From G963676655 sp963678305 (GTDB lineage: Bacteria; Verrucomicrobiota; Lentisphaeria; Victivallales; Victivallaceae), in the NCBI GenBank assembly GCA_963678305.2, contig CAXXVV010000011.1:496001-560000 (forward strand): a stretch of 64,000 bases of DNA, read 5' to 3'. Positions 26,592 through 34,398 of the stretch are shown piece by piece. A model generated the notes under the pieces. That model was given only the letters and a program-made list of their open reading frames with translations. It was not told the origin of the DNA and did not search any database. The number at the start of each line of letters is the position of its first letter. Positions within the stretch are counted from its first letter, which is position 1. The translations under genes and the position numbers were made by a program.

Positions 26592-27476
26592 ATGGATTCA
26601 ATTTTATATCCGCAGGAAAAGTATTTTTCCGTGCAGTATCTGCCCCTGGAGTCATATCCGTATCGTCAGGGAATCAGTCAAAGTCATTACCATGATTTCC
26701 ATGAATTGGTAATCGTCCTGAACGGTCGCGGCCAACACGTTACCGAGGGTGAAAGCTATAATATTTTTCGTGGCGACGTCTTTGTCATCAGGCCTTTTAT
26801 CGAGCATACCTATCAGGACATGCACGACCTCCAGATAGAAAATATCCTGTTCATTCCGGAAAAGCTGGATCTCCAGCTATATGATGTGAGGAATATTCCG
26901 GGATATTTTGCCTTATTCGACATAGAGCCTAATTTACGGAAAAAACATGCGTTTAAAAGCCGGTTGACGCTGGATGATGAACAATTAACTGTCGTCAACA
27001 GGATTATCGCGCAATTAAACTCGGAGTTGAAACTCCGCTCGGAAGGCTTTCAGTTCATGGCGGTGGCTATTTTTATGCAGTTGATCGGATTTTTAAGTCG
27101 CTGCTACAGCCATTCTCCCCAAAAGCATTCGCAAAACTTACTGAAAGTGAGCGCGATGATCGATTTTATCGAGACTGAATTCAGAAACAATATAATCCTT
27201 GAAGATATCGCCGCCACGGGAAAAACATCGGTCAGGACCGCGACCCGGATATTTAAGGAGGCGTTTGAGATCAGCCCGATAACCTATCTTTTGAAAACCC
27301 GCCTGAACAACGCCAGAAAACTACTGAAAGAGAGTCCGGCAACGACTGTTTCGGAAGCGGCTTTTCAAAGCGGCTTCAACGACAGCAATTACTTCGCCAA
27401 ACAATTCAGAAATATCTTCGGAGAATCACCCAGCGAGTATAAAAAACATCCCGGTTCCACAAGCGATAAACAGTAA
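26592..27476 (+). CDS. AraC-family transcriptional regulator
   Basis: The 294 residues form a sugar-sensing cupin domain followed by a DNA-binding domain. The cupin has HYHDFHELVIVLNGRGQH at about 29-46, with metal- or ligand-type histidines, and a second strand pair VFVIRPFIEHTYQD. The AraC domain (about 190-288) has helix-turn-helix one at LEDIAATGKTSVRTATRIFK and two at VSEAAFQSGFNDSNYFAKQF, then GESPSEYKKH. It is divergent from the minus-strand hydrolase locus that starts at 26454 and is its likely regulator. The 15-bp direct repeats on its own promoter suggest autoregulation. The start at 26592 is supported by GGAAGG 10 nt upstream. Confidence 0.93.
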   Translation: MDSILYPQEKYFSVQYLPLESYPYRQGISQSHYHDFHELVIVLNGRGQHVTEGESYNIFRGDVFVIRPFIEHTYQDMHDLQIENILFIPEKLDLQLYDVRNIPGYFALFDIEPNLRKKHAFKSRLTLDDEQLTVVNRIIAQLNSELKLRSEGFQFMAVAIFMQLIGFLSRCYSHSPQKHSQNLLKVSAMIDFIETEFRNNIILEDIAATGKTSVRTATRIFKEAFEISPITYLLKTRLNNARKLLKESPATTVSEAAFQSGFNDSNYFAKQFRNIFGESPSEYKKHPGSTSDKQ

Positions 27477-27525
27477 GTTGTATTTGGTCAGTCGAGTATT
27501 CGGCATTCGGCAACTTACGCTCAAC

Positions 27526-27713
27526 CTCTTTATTAAAGCAGCTTCACGCTTAATAATAAAGAGATCGCTCCAGTCGAATGGAAGTCTCTGCGTCATGCTT
27601 TGCATGACAAATACGCTACGCTCACTTTCGCCTGCGGCGACCAGCGATTCTTCGCTGGACCACGCCCGCGTGCGACGCGGAACGATCATACTGCTTTGCA
27701 GAAATTTTTTTTT
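27526..27713. repeat. Array of consecutive small hairpins ending in a T9 tract
   Basis: Six stems stand in tandem: CTCTTTATTA/TAATAAAGAG (27526-27535/27554-27563); GTCATGC-TTT-GCATGAC (27592-27608); TCGCC-TGC-GGCGA (27628-27640); CCAGCGA-TTCT-TCGCTGG (27641-27658); CCGCGT-GCG-ACGCGG (27666-27680); and CTGC-TTT-GCAG (27691-27701). Nine Ts follow at 27705-27713. The arms are perfect with loops of 3-4 nt, except the first. No coding pattern is visible. The last hairpin plus T-tract could terminate the upstream AraC transcript; the rest may be a structured RNA or a dispersed small-repeat element. Confidence 0.7.
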
Positions 27714-27774
27714 AATAAATCAACTGACCGATTACAGTAAGTTCGCAAAAAAATGAAAAAAAATAAATCAGGGA

Positions 27775-27833
27775 TTGACTTTTTAATTTAAAACGTGTAT
27801 TCTTTTGTTAGTAAGTAAAGCATTCAAACTAAC
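27775..27833 (+). promoter_or_regulatory. Promoter and palindromic operator candidate for the ROK regulator
   Basis: TTGACT at 27775-27780 and TATTCT at 27798-27803 are 17 bp apart. Just downstream, GTTAGT (27807-27812) and ACTAAC (27828-27833) form an inverted repeat with a 15-bp centre, flanked by TTTT and AAAA that extend the symmetry. Position over the transcription start and the similarity to TTAGTT-type XylR/ROK operators suggest self-repression. Confidence 0.65.
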
Positions 27834-27846
27834 TAAAAAGAAACCT

Positions 27847-29034
27847 ATGAACTGCGATAGTCTGATTCAAAAAAGAACCCGCAATAAAAGTATTATCCTG
27901 CGGCATATCAAGGAAAATGAGGATGCTATTGTGCAATCCGACTTGTGCCGGATGACCGGTTTAAGCAAGATGACGGTGGCTTCCATTATCAAAGAACTGA
28001 AAAAAGAAAAATTAATCAGGGAAACCGGCTACGGCAAGGCTTCGACGGTTGGCGGCAGAAGGCCTAAATTAATCAAGATAAATAAACGTGGAGTGATTTT
28101 TATCGGCGTGGCGCTGGACTGGGACTCAACCCTGATCGCGGCGCTGGATTTTAATTACGAACCCATTAAAGAACACGTCTGTGAAATAAATTTTGCTTTG
28201 CCTCCGGATCAAGCAATTGAAGAAATTGCCAGGCATATCAAAGAATTATTGCTTGAACTGGACGTTTCAAGCAAAATAATCAGCGGTATCTGTATCGGAG
28301 TTCCCGGAGCGGTGAACTCAAATGAAGGGACTTGCATTTATTCGGCTAAATTCAATTGGGTCAATGTTCCTCTCGCCGGGCTTTTAGCTGAAAAATGCCA
28401 AATGCCGGTTTTCATTGAGACAGACGTCAGACTGAGGGCTTTGGCGGAGAATTATTACAATTTCAATGAACAGGCCCAAAGTATGTTTTATGTAAATGTC
28501 GGAACCGGATTGGGCAGCGCGCTGATTATCGATGGAAAGATTTATTGCGGGTCAAGCCACATGGCAGGAGAAATCGGCCACGTGGTTGTCGATAAAAATG
28601 GCCCGGAATGCGCCTGCGGTAATATCGGTTGTCTTCAGATGTTTATGTCCAGTCAGGGAATCATCGCGCAGTATGACCGGTTGCCGGAAGCCGAAAAAAC
28701 CTTTGCTTGCGACCGGAAAAATCCTGAAGAATCTCTTTTCGCAGCCGTCAGGCAGGATAATGAATCGGCCAAAAGCATTCTGGCGACCGGGGTGTCGCAT
28801 TTGTCTTCGCAAATTCAGGGTGTTATCAACTTGACCGACCCGGAATATATAGTTTTGGGCGGTAAAGTTATCGAAGCGGACAGGGATAACCTGATATTAA
28901 CCGCGCTTAAAGAAGATTTGTCCAGTAAGGTATTCAATTCCAGACACCGGAAAGTTAATATACTGGAATCAAAGTTAAAAAGAAAAGCGGTTCTCATAGG
29001 AGCGTCGTCAATGTTGTACAGGACGTTGTTCTGA
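27847..29034 (+). CDS. ROK-family transcriptional regulator (XylR/NagC type)
   Basis: I start at ATG 27847 (MNCDSLIQKRTRNKSIILRH, 395 residues); a TTG at 27805 lies inside the putative operator. Residues about 10-75 are a winged helix-turn-helix (QSDLCRMTGLSKMTVASIIK). The ROK sugar-kinase fold follows. The ATP loop is DWDST at 91-95, degenerate compared with DxGGT. The catalytic-position Asp193 is in FIETDVRLRALAE. His245 and the zinc cluster C255-A-C257-G-N-I-G-C262 are intact. A weakened ATP loop with kept sugar and zinc sites fits a sugar-responsive repressor rather than a kinase. It precedes a DUF3604-like gene and a Gfo/Idh/MocA gene in the same direction. Confidence 0.93.
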   Translation: MNCDSLIQKRTRNKSIILRHIKENEDAIVQSDLCRMTGLSKMTVASIIKELKKEKLIRETGYGKASTVGGRRPKLIKINKRGVIFIGVALDWDSTLIAALDFNYEPIKEHVCEINFALPPDQAIEEIARHIKELLLELDVSSKIISGICIGVPGAVNSNEGTCIYSAKFNWVNVPLAGLLAEKCQMPVFIETDVRLRALAENYYNFNEQAQSMFYVNVGTGLGSALIIDGKIYCGSSHMAGEIGHVVVDKNGPECACGNIGCLQMFMSSQGIIAQYDRLPEAEKTFACDRKNPEESLFAAVRQDNESAKSILATGVSHLSSQIQGVINLTDPEYIVLGGKVIEADRDNLILTALKEDLSSKVFNSRHRKVNILESKLKRKAVLIGASSMLYRTLF

Positions 29035-29076
29035 GTGTGGCGCTGATTTCAAAGAGTGGAGTGAAATGCAAATATT

Positions 29077-29137
29077 AACCACGAAACCCACGAAAAGTCA
29101 CGAAAAAGTTTTTTTATTTTTCAGCGTTAGCTGAAAA
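29077..29137. repeat. CACGAAA short tandem repeat plus hairpin (intergenic element)
   Basis: ACGAAA occurs at 29081, 29090 and 29100 (9-10 bp spacing), followed by TTTTCAGC-GTTA-GCTGAAAA (29118-29137), an 8-bp stem with a tetraloop. It resembles a non-coding element of dispersed type rather than a gene. No T-tract follows the stem on the plus strand. Confidence 0.5.
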
Positions 29138-29209
29138 CTTAAACATTTCTCTGTGTCCTCCATGGCACAATTAATATTTCGCAAGAGTCTATAGATTGAA
29201 GGAAAGAAA

Positions 29210-30697
29210 ATGAAGACATACTGGGGTGACATACATAGTCATTGTGCGATAAGTTACGGGTACGGGACGCCCGCAAGAGCGTTGGACAATGCCCGGCAGC
29301 ACCTTGATTTCTGCAGTATTACCGGTCACGCGTTCTGGCCGGATATGCCGATGGATATTAAACAGCATAACAATGTGATATTGACGCATTTCGGCGGGTT
29401 TGAAAAATTGCAGCATTTCTGGCCGGATTTAATGGCGGCGATCAAGGCCGCCAACAAGCCCGGCGAATTCATCACTTTTCCGAGTTATGAATGGCATTCC
29501 ATGAAATATGGCGATTACAATGTTTATTTTAATACCGATGACGCGCCTTTGTTGAACGCTCCGACCTTACCGGAACTGGCTCGGGCGACCGGCGATCTGA
29601 AACGGATGCTGCTGCCGCATCACTGCGCCTATATTCCGGGGCAGCGCGGGACCAGATGGCGCGATTTTGATGATTCGGTTTCTCCACTGGTGGAAATTTT
29701 TTCCAATCACGGCTGCGGTGAAGCTGATGACGCCTATTATGATTATTACCATAATATGGGGCCCCGAGTTAAAGATACTTCAGTCCGGGAAGGCTTACTG
29801 AGAGGTCATAAGTTCGGCTTTTACGCATCGACCGATACGCATGACGGATATCCCGGTCATTACGGTCACGGTGTCCTGGGGGTAATGACTGACCGGCTCG
29901 ACCGCGAAAGTATCTGGTCCGCCATGTGGAATAAACGGACAATTGCCTCGACCGGAGCGCGTTTTGAGGCCGGGATCGGGTTGGATGACGGGTTGACGGG
30001 CGACACGGTCAAAAGAGCCCCGGAAATGAATCTTGCAATTGCCCTGACTGGCTCGATGCCGCTTCAGACGGTTGAAATAATCGAAGGATGTGGAAGAAAT
30101 TGCAAGGTTCACCGACTTCCTTCAGGATCGTTGTCAACAGAGTTTGTTCCCGGTCGGCACAAGGTAAAAATTGAATGCGGCTGGGGACGCAGTGGCGCCG
30201 TAAAAGGCTGGCAGTTTGATATAGCGGTTAAAAACGGCAAGCTGCTTGGCACGACTCCCTGTTATCGTTTCAGCTCATACTCTATGGATGAAGAAAAGTC
30301 CACGGAGAAGCTGCGCGTTGATAAGAATAATATCCATTGGACATGCCGGACAAAACAAAATCCGGCCGGACTCATTGGCGGAACCCACTTTGCGGCCGGC
30401 GGCACTCAATCGATAATTCTTGAATTGGAAGGTAACAAAAACACCAGTCTGGAACTGAAATGCGGGAAAACCGCCATCACAGTTCCGCTTGATAAGCTGG
30501 TCAAAGGCTCTTTGGCCAAAAATCTGTCCGGGTTTTGTTCTCCCGCCATAAAAATACATCGCGCAATTCCGGAGAATGAGTATTCGTTTATCTATGAAGG
30601 AAAGTTTATCCCGGCCGCCAGGAAGGGTTTTATATATGTAAGAGCAACGCAGGTTGATGGTCAAACTGCGTGGATAAGTCCTATATGGTATGAATAA
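29210..30697 (+). CDS. DUF3604-like / PHP-fold metal-dependent protein
   Basis: The 495-residue protein opens MKTYWGDIHSHCAISYGYGT, the H-x-H metal motif of PHP-type phosphoesterase folds, followed by FCSITGHAFWPD. Later metal-ligand candidates are FPSYEWHSMKYGDYNVYF, LPHHCAYIPG, EIFSNHGCGEADDAYYD and FYASTDTHDGYPGHYG. This order and the C-terminal beta-domain match the DUF3604 family as I know it; its biochemical role is not established. No signal peptide is visible. A GGAAAG ribosome site precedes ATG 29210. The next gene (Gfo/Idh/MocA) begins 11 bp downstream, so the two form an operon under the ROK regulator or a nearby promoter. DUF3604 genes often sit in sugar-degradation loci, which fits, but the substrate is unknown. 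Confidence 0.82.
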   Translation: MKTYWGDIHSHCAISYGYGTPARALDNARQHLDFCSITGHAFWPDMPMDIKQHNNVILTHFGGFEKLQHFWPDLMAAIKAANKPGEFITFPSYEWHSMKYGDYNVYFNTDDAPLLNAPTLPELARATGDLKRMLLPHHCAYIPGQRGTRWRDFDDSVSPLVEIFSNHGCGEADDAYYDYYHNMGPRVKDTSVREGLLRGHKFGFYASTDTHDGYPGHYGHGVLGVMTDRLDRESIWSAMWNKRTIASTGARFEAGIGLDDGLTGDTVKRAPEMNLAIALTGSMPLQTVEIIEGCGRNCKVHRLPSGSLSTEFVPGRHKVKIECGWGRSGAVKGWQFDIAVKNGKLLGTTPCYRFSSYSMDEEKSTEKLRVDKNNIHWTCRTKQNPAGLIGGTHFAAGGTQSIILELEGNKNTSLELKCGKTAITVPLDKLVKGSLAKNLSGFCSPAIKIHRAIPENEYSFIYEGKFIPAARKGFIYVRATQVDGQTAWISPIWYE

Positions 30698-30708
30698 AGG
30701 TAATTATC

Positions 30709-31938
30709 ATGAAAAAAACAGGTATAATCGGCTGCGGCGGCAGAGGCGTTAAAAATCTAGGCAGCAAAATTGTTCAGGCGGGAAACCTGGGGTTGGAAGT
30801 CGTCGCTTTAAGCGACAATTTACCGTCACGTCTGCCGGAAGCGGCCGATGTTTTGAAACGGGCCGCTCAAGAGGTAAACACTCCGGCCCGGAGATATAAT
30901 TTATATACTGACTGGCGGGAAATGCTTGATAAGGAGGCATTGGATATTGTATTGATCACAACGCCACAATGCTGTCATCAGGAGCCGTTTGAGGCTGCAT
31001 TGTCGAAAGGATTAAAAGTTTATTGTGACAAGCCGATGGCTCACACCAGTGAAGCGGTGTGTTCGATGTTCGAAGTTTGGAATAAAAATGGTCGTCGGAA
31101 CGCGATTCTCGGTTTCACCCGGCGTTATGAAAAAGCATGGCGCGACGCGCACAGAATAGTTGAACAAGGCGATATCGGCGAGGTCAAAATGATTTTGCTG
31201 CGCTCGGTCATTCCGTATTCGGTCTATTTCCACCGCTGGCACAGCAACAGCCAAATGTCAGGCGGAGTCATCAATGAAAAGTCGTCTCATCACCTGGATG
31301 TGATGCAGTGGTTTGCCGGCAGCCGGGCCGCCATGGTTTCCGCGATGGGCGGACGCAATATTTATATGCCCAGGGAGGATCATCCCGGTTTCTGCCATCG
31401 TTGTGATGAAGAGTGCGAGTTTCGTTTCAATGACGCTTCGATCGCTCAGGATAATGGGCTGGTCGCGTTTCCGTCAACCGTTAACTCTGAAGATACGCGC
31501 TATGCGAATGACCGTTGCGTTTTCGATCCTGAAACCGATATTATCGATCACGCTATAGTCAATGTCAGCTATGCCAACAACGTAAAAGCGCAATTATTCC
31601 TGGATATCGCCGGTTTCAGTACCGACGATCAGGAGACGTTGGAGATTGTCGGTACCCGCGGCAAACTGCAACTCGAAAGGCACTCTGCTAAATTAAAGGT
31701 GTTTCGTGATTACGGCCGTGATATTGAGGAGATCGATTGTCGGGATGAAAACCATGAGCGCTCCCATTTCGGCGCTGATGATTTTCTTATTCAGCAAATT
31801 GCCGATATGGCACATGACAAACTCGATAATCCGCCGGCCGGTCCGCTTGAAGGAACGATGGCGACCATTACCGCGTGTCTGGCAACAAAGTCATGCCGGA
31901 CAATGGAAGTTTACCCCACTGGTTTTGACCGTCTCTGA
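30709..31938 (+). CDS. Gfo/Idh/MocA family NAD(P)-dependent oxidoreductase
   Basis: The N-terminal Rossmann fold begins MKKTGIIGCGGRGVKNLGSK, with Gly-rich loop GCGGRG and acidic VVALSDNLPSRLPEA. VLITTPQCCHQEPFEAALSK, then VYCDKPMAHT, carries the family's EKP-like lysine motif (DKP here). The substrate domain contains SGGVINEKSSHHLDVMQWF with the catalytic-region histidines. A cysteine-rich insert, FCHRCDEECEFRF (about residues 227-239), is unusual and could bind a metal; the region is also rich in Asp. Of 409 residues, about 60 exceed a minimal family member. It oxidises or reduces a sugar or inositol derivative in the cytoplasm; the substrate is unknown. It follows the DUF3604 gene by 11 bp and converges with GH78. 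Confidence 0.9.
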   Translation: MKKTGIIGCGGRGVKNLGSKIVQAGNLGLEVVALSDNLPSRLPEAADVLKRAAQEVNTPARRYNLYTDWREMLDKEALDIVLITTPQCCHQEPFEAALSKGLKVYCDKPMAHTSEAVCSMFEVWNKNGRRNAILGFTRRYEKAWRDAHRIVEQGDIGEVKMILLRSVIPYSVYFHRWHSNSQMSGGVINEKSSHHLDVMQWFAGSRAAMVSAMGGRNIYMPREDHPGFCHRCDEECEFRFNDASIAQDNGLVAFPSTVNSEDTRYANDRCVFDPETDIIDHAIVNVSYANNVKAQLFLDIAGFSTDDQETLEIVGTRGKLQLERHSAKLKVFRDYGRDIEEIDCRDENHERSHFGADDFLIQQIADMAHDKLDNPPAGPLEGTMATITACLATKSCRTMEVYPTGFDRL

Positions 31939-31998
31939 TAAATTTGATCAGGACGATTTACTGAGGTACTTTGCGATCTTTTTCGCGGTTTGCAATCG

Positions 31999-34356
31999 TC
32001 AGGAATTACCGGACGGCGTTGCGTTAACAATAGATGTATCACCGGCTGTATGGGTATTAAGTTGACGATCTTTGTATTCTACCGTGACCTTGCCCGCTGC
32101 AAGAGGGTAGGTCGCGGTATAATCAAAATCCCCTTCGTACGGCGATAACGATATTTCAGTGCCGCCCGGCTTGACTATTTCCAGTCCGATCAAACCGCTG
32201 ATCAGGAATTCCGCCGGACAGGCCGACCATGCGTGGCTTCTTGTTCTCATAAATCCACTGTAACTGCCCGAGCGCCATGAACCGTTTTCGCCCCATTCCT
32301 CGGAACACGATTTCAGGCCGCGTTTCACCATTCGCCCGCCCCAGCGTTCGGTGATAAGCTTTATGGCGAGATCGCATCGACCGGCTTTCTTCAATGCTTT
32401 TAAGACTACCGTCATGTAAAAAGGCTGCGCTTCAACATATTTTAAATCGTTGTCGTTTACATAAAAATTATCAATAATCGTCTGCTCGGTTTGTTCTTCG
32501 CAGAGTCCCCAGAGGATCGCTGAAAAATTGGCATGTTCGCTGTATCTGTCAGTGGGTGAACCGGCGATAATACTGTCAACGATAAGTTGTTTTTCCGGCG
32601 CGAAAAAGGTTTTCTGATATACCGTCCGGAGTTGCGAAAGAATTTGCCGGTAAATCTTGCAGGAACGATGATCCCCCATGAATTCACACATTTTGACTAT
32701 GTCCCGCAACGCGCCGCAGAAGACGGCATTATAGGCGGAGGAGATACCCCTTCTGTCAACCGGAGCCCAATCAATTAACGTGAAATAAGGAATATTTTCG
32801 ATCAACCCGTCGTCGTTTAAATATGGTAAATGCGCTTTGACGATCCTCAGGCATTCCGGATAAAAATAGATGATCCATTCCTCGTTGCCGGTATACAGAT
32901 ATTGCTGCCACAGACTCATAATCCACCAAAGCGAGTAATCGGGGATGTTTCGATACCAATCCCCGGCCAGCTTGTTGGACATGTTGGAAAGGAAACCGTT
33001 AGCCATTTGGTTATTGCCGGATTGTTTTATGAATTTTGAAGTCAGTTTTGTGTCCCCGAAACACGCATGGATCGCGGGGGCCGTTACCGCCGCGACGTCT
33101 CCGAGCCATTGGGCCGCTTCGCGCCACGGCGTATCCGTGAGGCAGTCGATGGAACAGAGCTTGAGCGTCTCTTTTGAGATGGCGAAGACTTCATTCAAGC
33201 TGGTATTGCCAGAGTTAAAACCACCCAGATCCTGATATGGATAATCCAATTTAACTGCGCGGATATTATGTATTTCAGCCTGTTCATAACACCGGCTTAT
33301 CCTGACAATCAGGTATCTGAATGACCTCCATAAAGCGGGCCGCCAGGTTTGTCCGCCGCCTTTTAAAATCACCATGTCGGCAAAAGAACCTTCAATGGCG
33401 TTATTAAAATAACCGTCGATCAGCCGTTCGGAATATCCGATCTGTACCCTTGTTCCGGTAGGCGCGTCGATGATAATTTCAGGGAACGCGTTAATGATTC
33501 TGCCGAAATCCAGCAGGATTACCGGTTCGTAAACCCCGTCTGAGAAACCTTTCAAATGATCGACGCTGCATCTTACGATAGTTTTTCCGGTACCGGATAT
33601 CAGGTTTTCTTCGTTGGATACCATGGCGGTTGTCAACGGCCGGCCGGGGGCTGAGAGCGCGATACTGAGGTCATTCCTGGTTCGCGGCTCCAGCCAGAGA
33701 GCTTCTTCAACTTTCTCAATACTTTCAGGATATACTACCGATTCTGTCAAATAATCGATATCACGGGGAACTAACTGTGGCCAGTAGGAGTCGTCATTGA
33801 ATTCAAATGAATAGTGTCCCCGCAGGGTGACGGATTCCGCCCAATGATGATCTATTCCGCCTGCTTTATCCCAACCGTCAGGAAACATACTTGAATCGAA
33901 AACTTCCTGATATGGGTTGAGGGAGTTCATTTTGAAGTAGAAAGTATCCTGCTGCCATGCTTTGGCAATAATGCTTTGCCAGTCCTTTCCGCTGGCGATA
34001 ATACATTTATCATCCTCCCCGGTCAGTTCCATAAACAGACCGGCATAATAGGTTCCGACAGTGTAGACGATGACCGCCAGACAATGCTCTCCTTCAGACA
34101 ATTCAACATCATATTGATCATAATAATGATAATATGGTTGACTCTGGGGAGGCCCCCAGCCGACCGGTTTGCCGTCAAGAAAGACTTTATACCTGCTGTC
34201 CGCGGTAATATCAAGTCGGCATTTCTGATTTTTATTTGTGATGAATTCTTTTCGGAACAATGCATAAGTATTTTTAGACGGATTGGGCGCGTCTTTGACC
34301 CATATCCATTCGGCATTCCATTTTTTCTGGCGATTAATGATCTTGGATTCTAACAT
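31999..34356 (-). CDS. Alpha-L-rhamnosidase, GH78 family (cytoplasmic)
   Basis: The 785-residue protein has the GH78 order. An N-terminal sandwich has WIWVKDAPNPSKNTYALFRK, then RYKVFLDGKPVGWGPPQS. A middle beta-domain has LLDFGRIINAFPEIIIDAPT, then VQIGYSERLIDG. The alpha/alpha barrel has DCLTDTPWREAAQWLGDV (about 402-420), the same acidic D-x-PWREx2 motif as the other two GH78 proteins. LISGLIGLEIVKPGGTEISL marks the C-terminal domain. There is no signal peptide. It is the last gene of the minus-strand locus that starts near 44198, 42 bp after the GH42-like lipoprotein gene. It converges on the Gfo/Idh/MocA gene. Confidence 0.92.
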   Translation of the reverse strand: MLESKIINRQKKWNAEWIWVKDAPNPSKNTYALFRKEFITNKNQKCRLDITADSRYKVFLDGKPVGWGPPQSQPYYHYYDQYDVELSEGEHCLAVIVYTVGTYYAGLFMELTGEDDKCIIASGKDWQSIIAKAWQQDTFYFKMNSLNPYQEVFDSSMFPDGWDKAGGIDHHWAESVTLRGHYSFEFNDDSYWPQLVPRDIDYLTESVVYPESIEKVEEALWLEPRTRNDLSIALSAPGRPLTTAMVSNEENLISGTGKTIVRCSVDHLKGFSDGVYEPVILLDFGRIINAFPEIIIDAPTGTRVQIGYSERLIDGYFNNAIEGSFADMVILKGGGQTWRPALWRSFRYLIVRISRCYEQAEIHNIRAVKLDYPYQDLGGFNSGNTSLNEVFAISKETLKLCSIDCLTDTPWREAAQWLGDVAAVTAPAIHACFGDTKLTSKFIKQSGNNQMANGFLSNMSNKLAGDWYRNIPDYSLWWIMSLWQQYLYTGNEEWIIYFYPECLRIVKAHLPYLNDDGLIENIPYFTLIDWAPVDRRGISSAYNAVFCGALRDIVKMCEFMGDHRSCKIYRQILSQLRTVYQKTFFAPEKQLIVDSIIAGSPTDRYSEHANFSAILWGLCEEQTEQTIIDNFYVNDNDLKYVEAQPFYMTVVLKALKKAGRCDLAIKLITERWGGRMVKRGLKSCSEEWGENGSWRSGSYSGFMRTRSHAWSACPAEFLISGLIGLEIVKPGGTEISLSPYEGDFDYTATYPLAAGKVTVEYKDRQLNTHTAGDTSIVNATPSGNS

Positions 34357-34398
34357 TTGAGCTTCAATTATATTGTTGTGTAACTTTATACATGGGGT

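Noticed and set aside
27592..27701. CRISPR array or tRNA-like structures in the hairpin-rich segment
   Set aside because: Stems are all different, there are no equal repeats and spacers, and no cloverleaf or CCA end can be drawn.
28100..29034. ROK protein as a sugar kinase
   Set aside because: It carries an N-terminal winged helix and a degenerate ATP loop, so a regulator is more likely.
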